Assembly: GCA_002392505.1 (NCBI GenBank)
Contig: DGHD01000036.1
Location: 41,236-57,803 of the forward strand
DNA length: 16,568 nt
Source: Christensenella sp. UBA3857
Lineage (GTDB): Bacteria > Bacillota > Clostridia > Christensenellales > CAG-138
Direction: 5' to 3'
Below, piece by piece: positions 14,401 to 16,568 of this stretch. Position 1 is the stretch's first letter, and each line of letters begins with the position of its first letter. The position numbers and the translations under genes were made by a program. The notes below the pieces were generated by a model. It saw nothing but the letters and a program-made list of their open reading frames with translations. It was not told the DNA's origin and made no database searches.

Positions 14401-15576
14401 TCAGATCCTTGCGACTCCGCTCCTCCTCGCGGCTTCGGCGACCGCCTTCGCAACGGTCTTCCCGACCCTGGGATCGAACGCCTTGGGGATGATGTAATCG
14501 GCGGAAAGCTCCTCGTCGGAGATAAGCCCCGCGAGCGCGTTCGCCGCGGCGATCTTCATCTCGTCGTTGATATCGGAAGCCCTTACGTCGAAGGTGCCGC
14601 GGAATATGCCCGGGAACGCGAGCACGTTGTTGATCTGGTTGGGGAAATCGCTGCGGCCCGTCGCGATGACCTTCGCTCCGCCCGCCTTCGCGTCGTCGGG
14701 GAAGATCTCGGGAGTGGGGTTCGCGCAGGCGAATACGATCGCGTCCTTCGCCATGCTCCTGACCATATCGACGGATACGGTGTTGGGAGCGGAAACGCCG
14801 ATGAACACGTCCGCGCCGACGAGCGCGTCCGCAAGGGAGCCCTGCTTCTTCGCGCGGTTGGTGACGAGCGCCATCTCCTCCTTGACGGGATTCATGCCCT
14901 TTTCGCGGCCCTCATAGATGATGCCCGTGCGGTCGCAGAGGGTGATATCCTTTATGCCGGAGGAGAGCAGCAGGCGGCAGATCGCGATGGAAGCCGCGCC
15001 CGCGCCGTTGATGACCACCTTAAGGGAATCGAAGCTCTTCCCCACCACCTTGGCGGCGTTCATAAGCCCCGCGAGCGTAATGACCGCGGTGCCGTGCTGG
15101 TCGTCGTGGAAGATGGGGATATCGCATTTTTCCTTGAGCTTCTTCTCGATCTCGAAGCATCTGGGAGCGGCGATATCCTCCAGATTGACGCCGCCGAAGG
15201 AGCCCGAAATGAGGTAGATGGTGTTGACGATCTCATCAACGTCCTTGCTCTTGATGCAGAGAGGGAACGCGTCGACCCCGCCGAAGGTCTTGAAGAGCAC
15301 GCATTTGCCCTCCATAACGGGCATGCCCGCCTCGGGACCGATATCGCCGAGACCGAGCACCGCGGTGCCGTCCGTTACGACGAGGCAGAGATTGTGGCGG
15401 CGGGTGAGCTCATAGCTCTTCGAGATATCCTTCTGTATCTCGAGGCAGGGCTGAGCCACGCCCGGAGTGTAAGCAAGGGAAAGGTCTTCCTTGGTCTCGA
15501 CGGGCACGGTCGCAACGACTTCGATCTTGCCCTTCCATTCGCCGTGCAGGCGCAGAGATTCTTTTGCGTAATCCAT
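14401..15576 (-). CDS. NAD(P)-dependent malic enzyme
   Basis: 391 residues, the short bacterial malic enzyme form. It oxidatively decarboxylates malate to pyruvate with reduction of NAD+ or NADP+. Visible are the catalytic Tyr in L34-A-Y36-T-P-G-V, Lys91 in EGKCVLFK, the metal-binding E132-D133 pair, F156-H-D-D159-Q-H-G-T, and the Rossmann glycine motif G191-A-G-A-A-S. There is no C-terminal phosphotransacetylase-like extension, unlike long MaeB forms. The start is supported by AAGGAG 8 bases upstream. It lies 17 bases after the dehydrogenase stop and is followed by a terminator, so it ends a malate-related operon. Cofactor preference cannot be settled by eye. Confidence 0.95.
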   Translation of the reverse strand: MDYAKESLRLHGEWKGKIEVVATVPVETKEDLSLAYTPGVAQPCLEIQKDISKSYELTRRHNLCLVVTDGTAVLGLGDIGPEAGMPVMEGKCVLFKTFGGVDAFPLCIKSKDVDEIVNTIYLISGSFGGVNLEDIAAPRCFEIEKKLKEKCDIPIFHDDQHGTAVITLAGLMNAAKVVGKSFDSLKVVINGAGAASIAICRLLLSSGIKDITLCDRTGIIYEGREKGMNPVKEEMALVTNRAKKQGSLADALVGADVFIGVSAPNTVSVDMVRSMAKDAIVFACANPTPEIFPDDAKAGGAKVIATGRSDFPNQINNVLAFPGIFRGTFDVRASDINDEMKIAAANALAGLISDEELSADYIIPKAFDPRVGKTVAKAVAEAARRSGVARI

Positions 15577-15593
15577 ATGTAAAGCTCCTTAAT

Positions 15594-16568
15594 TTATTTT
15601 TCGAAATCGAACTTGAAGGGCAGCTCGTACCAGTCGCGGACGGTGGTAAGATCCTTCTGCACGCCCTCGCCCACGGGAACGCCCTTGTCCTTGCGGTCGA
15701 GCCATGCGAGATACTCCTTCTCGCCCGCGGTGTAGATGCGGTCGCGTCCGGGCGCTTTCTCGGAAGCGCGCAGCTCGCGCAGGATATTGCCGCAGATCTT
15801 CCTGAACGTCTCCTGACCCATGAACGCATCGGGATCGACGACGAGGAACCAGTGACCGAGGTGGTACGGACGGCGGTTGCCGTTCTCGTCAAAGCCGGTG
15901 AGCATCTTGAGATAGCTGCCCGCCTGCAGCGCCGCGGAGAGCACCTCCACGACGGTGGCGTAGCCGTATCCCTTATATCCCGCGAGGTCGTCGTTGATGC
16001 CGCCGAGCGGCGCGAGCGCCGCCGTGCCCTTGGTAAGATCGACGAGTATCTGCTCGCTGTCGGTGAGCGCCTCGCCGTTCTTGCCGATGACCATGCCCGC
16101 GGGGGTGTCCTTGCCGTTCCTTGCGAAATACTCTATCTTGCCGCGCTGGGTGATGGATGTCGCGCAGTCGATCACGAAGGGGAATTCCTCGTCGGTGGGA
16201 AGGCCTATCGTAAGCGGGTTCGTGCCGAGCATGTTCTCGACGCCGAAGGTGGGAGCGATCGAGGGACGCGCGTTCGTGCCCGTCATGCCGATCATGCCCT
16301 GCTTGGTCGCCATGGTCGCCCAGTAGCCGGCGATGCCGTAATGGGAGGAGTTCCTTATCGCGCCCATCGCAAGACCGTAGGTCTTCGCCTTTTCTATGAG
16401 CTTCTCCATCATGTGATACGATGCGACCATGCCCATGCCGTCGTGCGCGTCGGTGACCATTGTGGTGGGGGTCTCCTTGAGCACCTCTATCTCGGTAACG
16501 GGATTGAGGATGCCGGCGCGGATGCGGTCGATATAGATGGGCTTGAAGCGGTTGCAGCCGTGGCTCTC
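15594..16568 (-). CDS. Malate/L-lactate dehydrogenase family, 5' cut by window
   Basis: 324 residues are visible, ending at TAA 15594-15596; about 30 N-terminal residues lie beyond the window. It belongs to the Ldh_2 family (PF02615) of NAD(P)-dependent 2-hydroxyacid dehydrogenases (malate, lactate, ureidoglycolate and sulpholactate types), which has its own fold and is not related to classical MDH. Visible are SHG near the start, NSSHYG with the catalytic His, the G-T-N-P-L nucleotide loop, D-C-A-T-S and GYKGYG. It lies 17 bases ahead of malic enzyme in the same direction, so malate is the most likely substrate. An internal GTG at 16484 is not the start, since the frame and family homology continue upstream to the window edge. 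Confidence 0.9.
   Translation of the reverse strand, partial: ESHGCNRFKPIYIDRIRAGILNPVTEIEVLKETPTTMVTDAHDGMGMVASYHMMEKLIEKAKTYGLAMGAIRNSSHYGIAGYWATMATKQGMIGMTGTNARPSIAPTFGVENMLGTNPLTIGLPTDEEFPFVIDCATSITQRGKIEYFARNGKDTPAGMVIGKNGEALTDSEQILVDLTKGTAALAPLGGINDDLAGYKGYGYATVVEVLSAALQAGSYLKMLTGFDENGNRRPYHLGHWFLVVDPDAFMGQETFRKICGNILRELRASEKAPGRDRIYTAGEKEYLAWLDRKDKGVPVGEGVQKDLTTVRDWYELPFKFDFEK

Noticed and set aside
1..16568. CRISPR array, complete insertion sequence or rRNA
   Set aside because: No regularly spaced 25-40-base repeats, no transposase and no rRNA-like sequence were seen. The tandem 12-base repeats near the element ends are too short and unspaced to be CRISPR.

Overview
The window looks like chromosome from an anaerobic Clostridia-type Firmicute, probably a gut or uncultured lineage. 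The evidence is a DUF1292 (YrzB-like) gene, the lepA-hemW gene pair, strong AAGGAG-type ribosome binding sites, near-consensus sigma-A promoters with 17-base spacers, and GC-rich genes separated by AT-rich spacers with classic hairpin/T-run terminators. No genus can be named from the sequence alone.

Region 1 (1-2991) is an integrated element, apparently decayed, sitting in the 3' half of a tRNA-Thr(GGU) gene. The intact tRNA is at 2947-3022 on the minus strand. A 25-base copy of its anticodon-loop-to-T-loop segment lies at the very start of the window, and the two copies bracket about 2.97 kb. Inside are a strong promoter followed by a hairpin-rich stretch with no recognisable gene, a 454-residue serine beta-lactamase-like hydrolase, a 57-residue small protein, and only the catalytic C-terminus of a tyrosine recombinase. 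Near both ends lie tandem GTTTGGGTTTTG repeats that look like integrase arm sites.

Region 2 (3022-5764) is read on the plus strand. It holds a DUF1292 protein with an unusual Cys/His/Asp-rich tail and a stand-alone type IIA topoisomerase B subunit (GyrB-like) with its own consensus promoter. A two-way terminator ends it.

Region 3 (5738-12824) is on the minus strand. A transketolase promoter drives tkt-lepA-hemW-HAD phosphatase-Cys-rich small protein-Nudix hydrolase, with gaps of 19, -1, 1, 4 and -1 bases. This combines central carbon metabolism, translation (EF4), haem trafficking and nucleotide or phosphate housekeeping. Downstream on the same strand, after a terminator-like structure, is a tandem-OB-fold single-strand-DNA-binding-like protein whose ribosome binding site lies in a hairpin.

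Region 4 (12844-16568) is also on the minus strand. It carries a membrane glycosyltransferase of family 2 as a single-gene unit and, upstream of it, a two-gene malate unit: a malate/lactate-type dehydrogenase, cut by the window end, followed by malic enzyme.

Most genes outside the element are ordinary housekeeping genes. The material most worth a second look is the tRNA-Thr element and its leader region, the Cys-rich DUF1292 protein, the hairpin-controlled SSB-like gene and the unrecognised 69-residue Cys-rich protein in the tkt-lepA operon.
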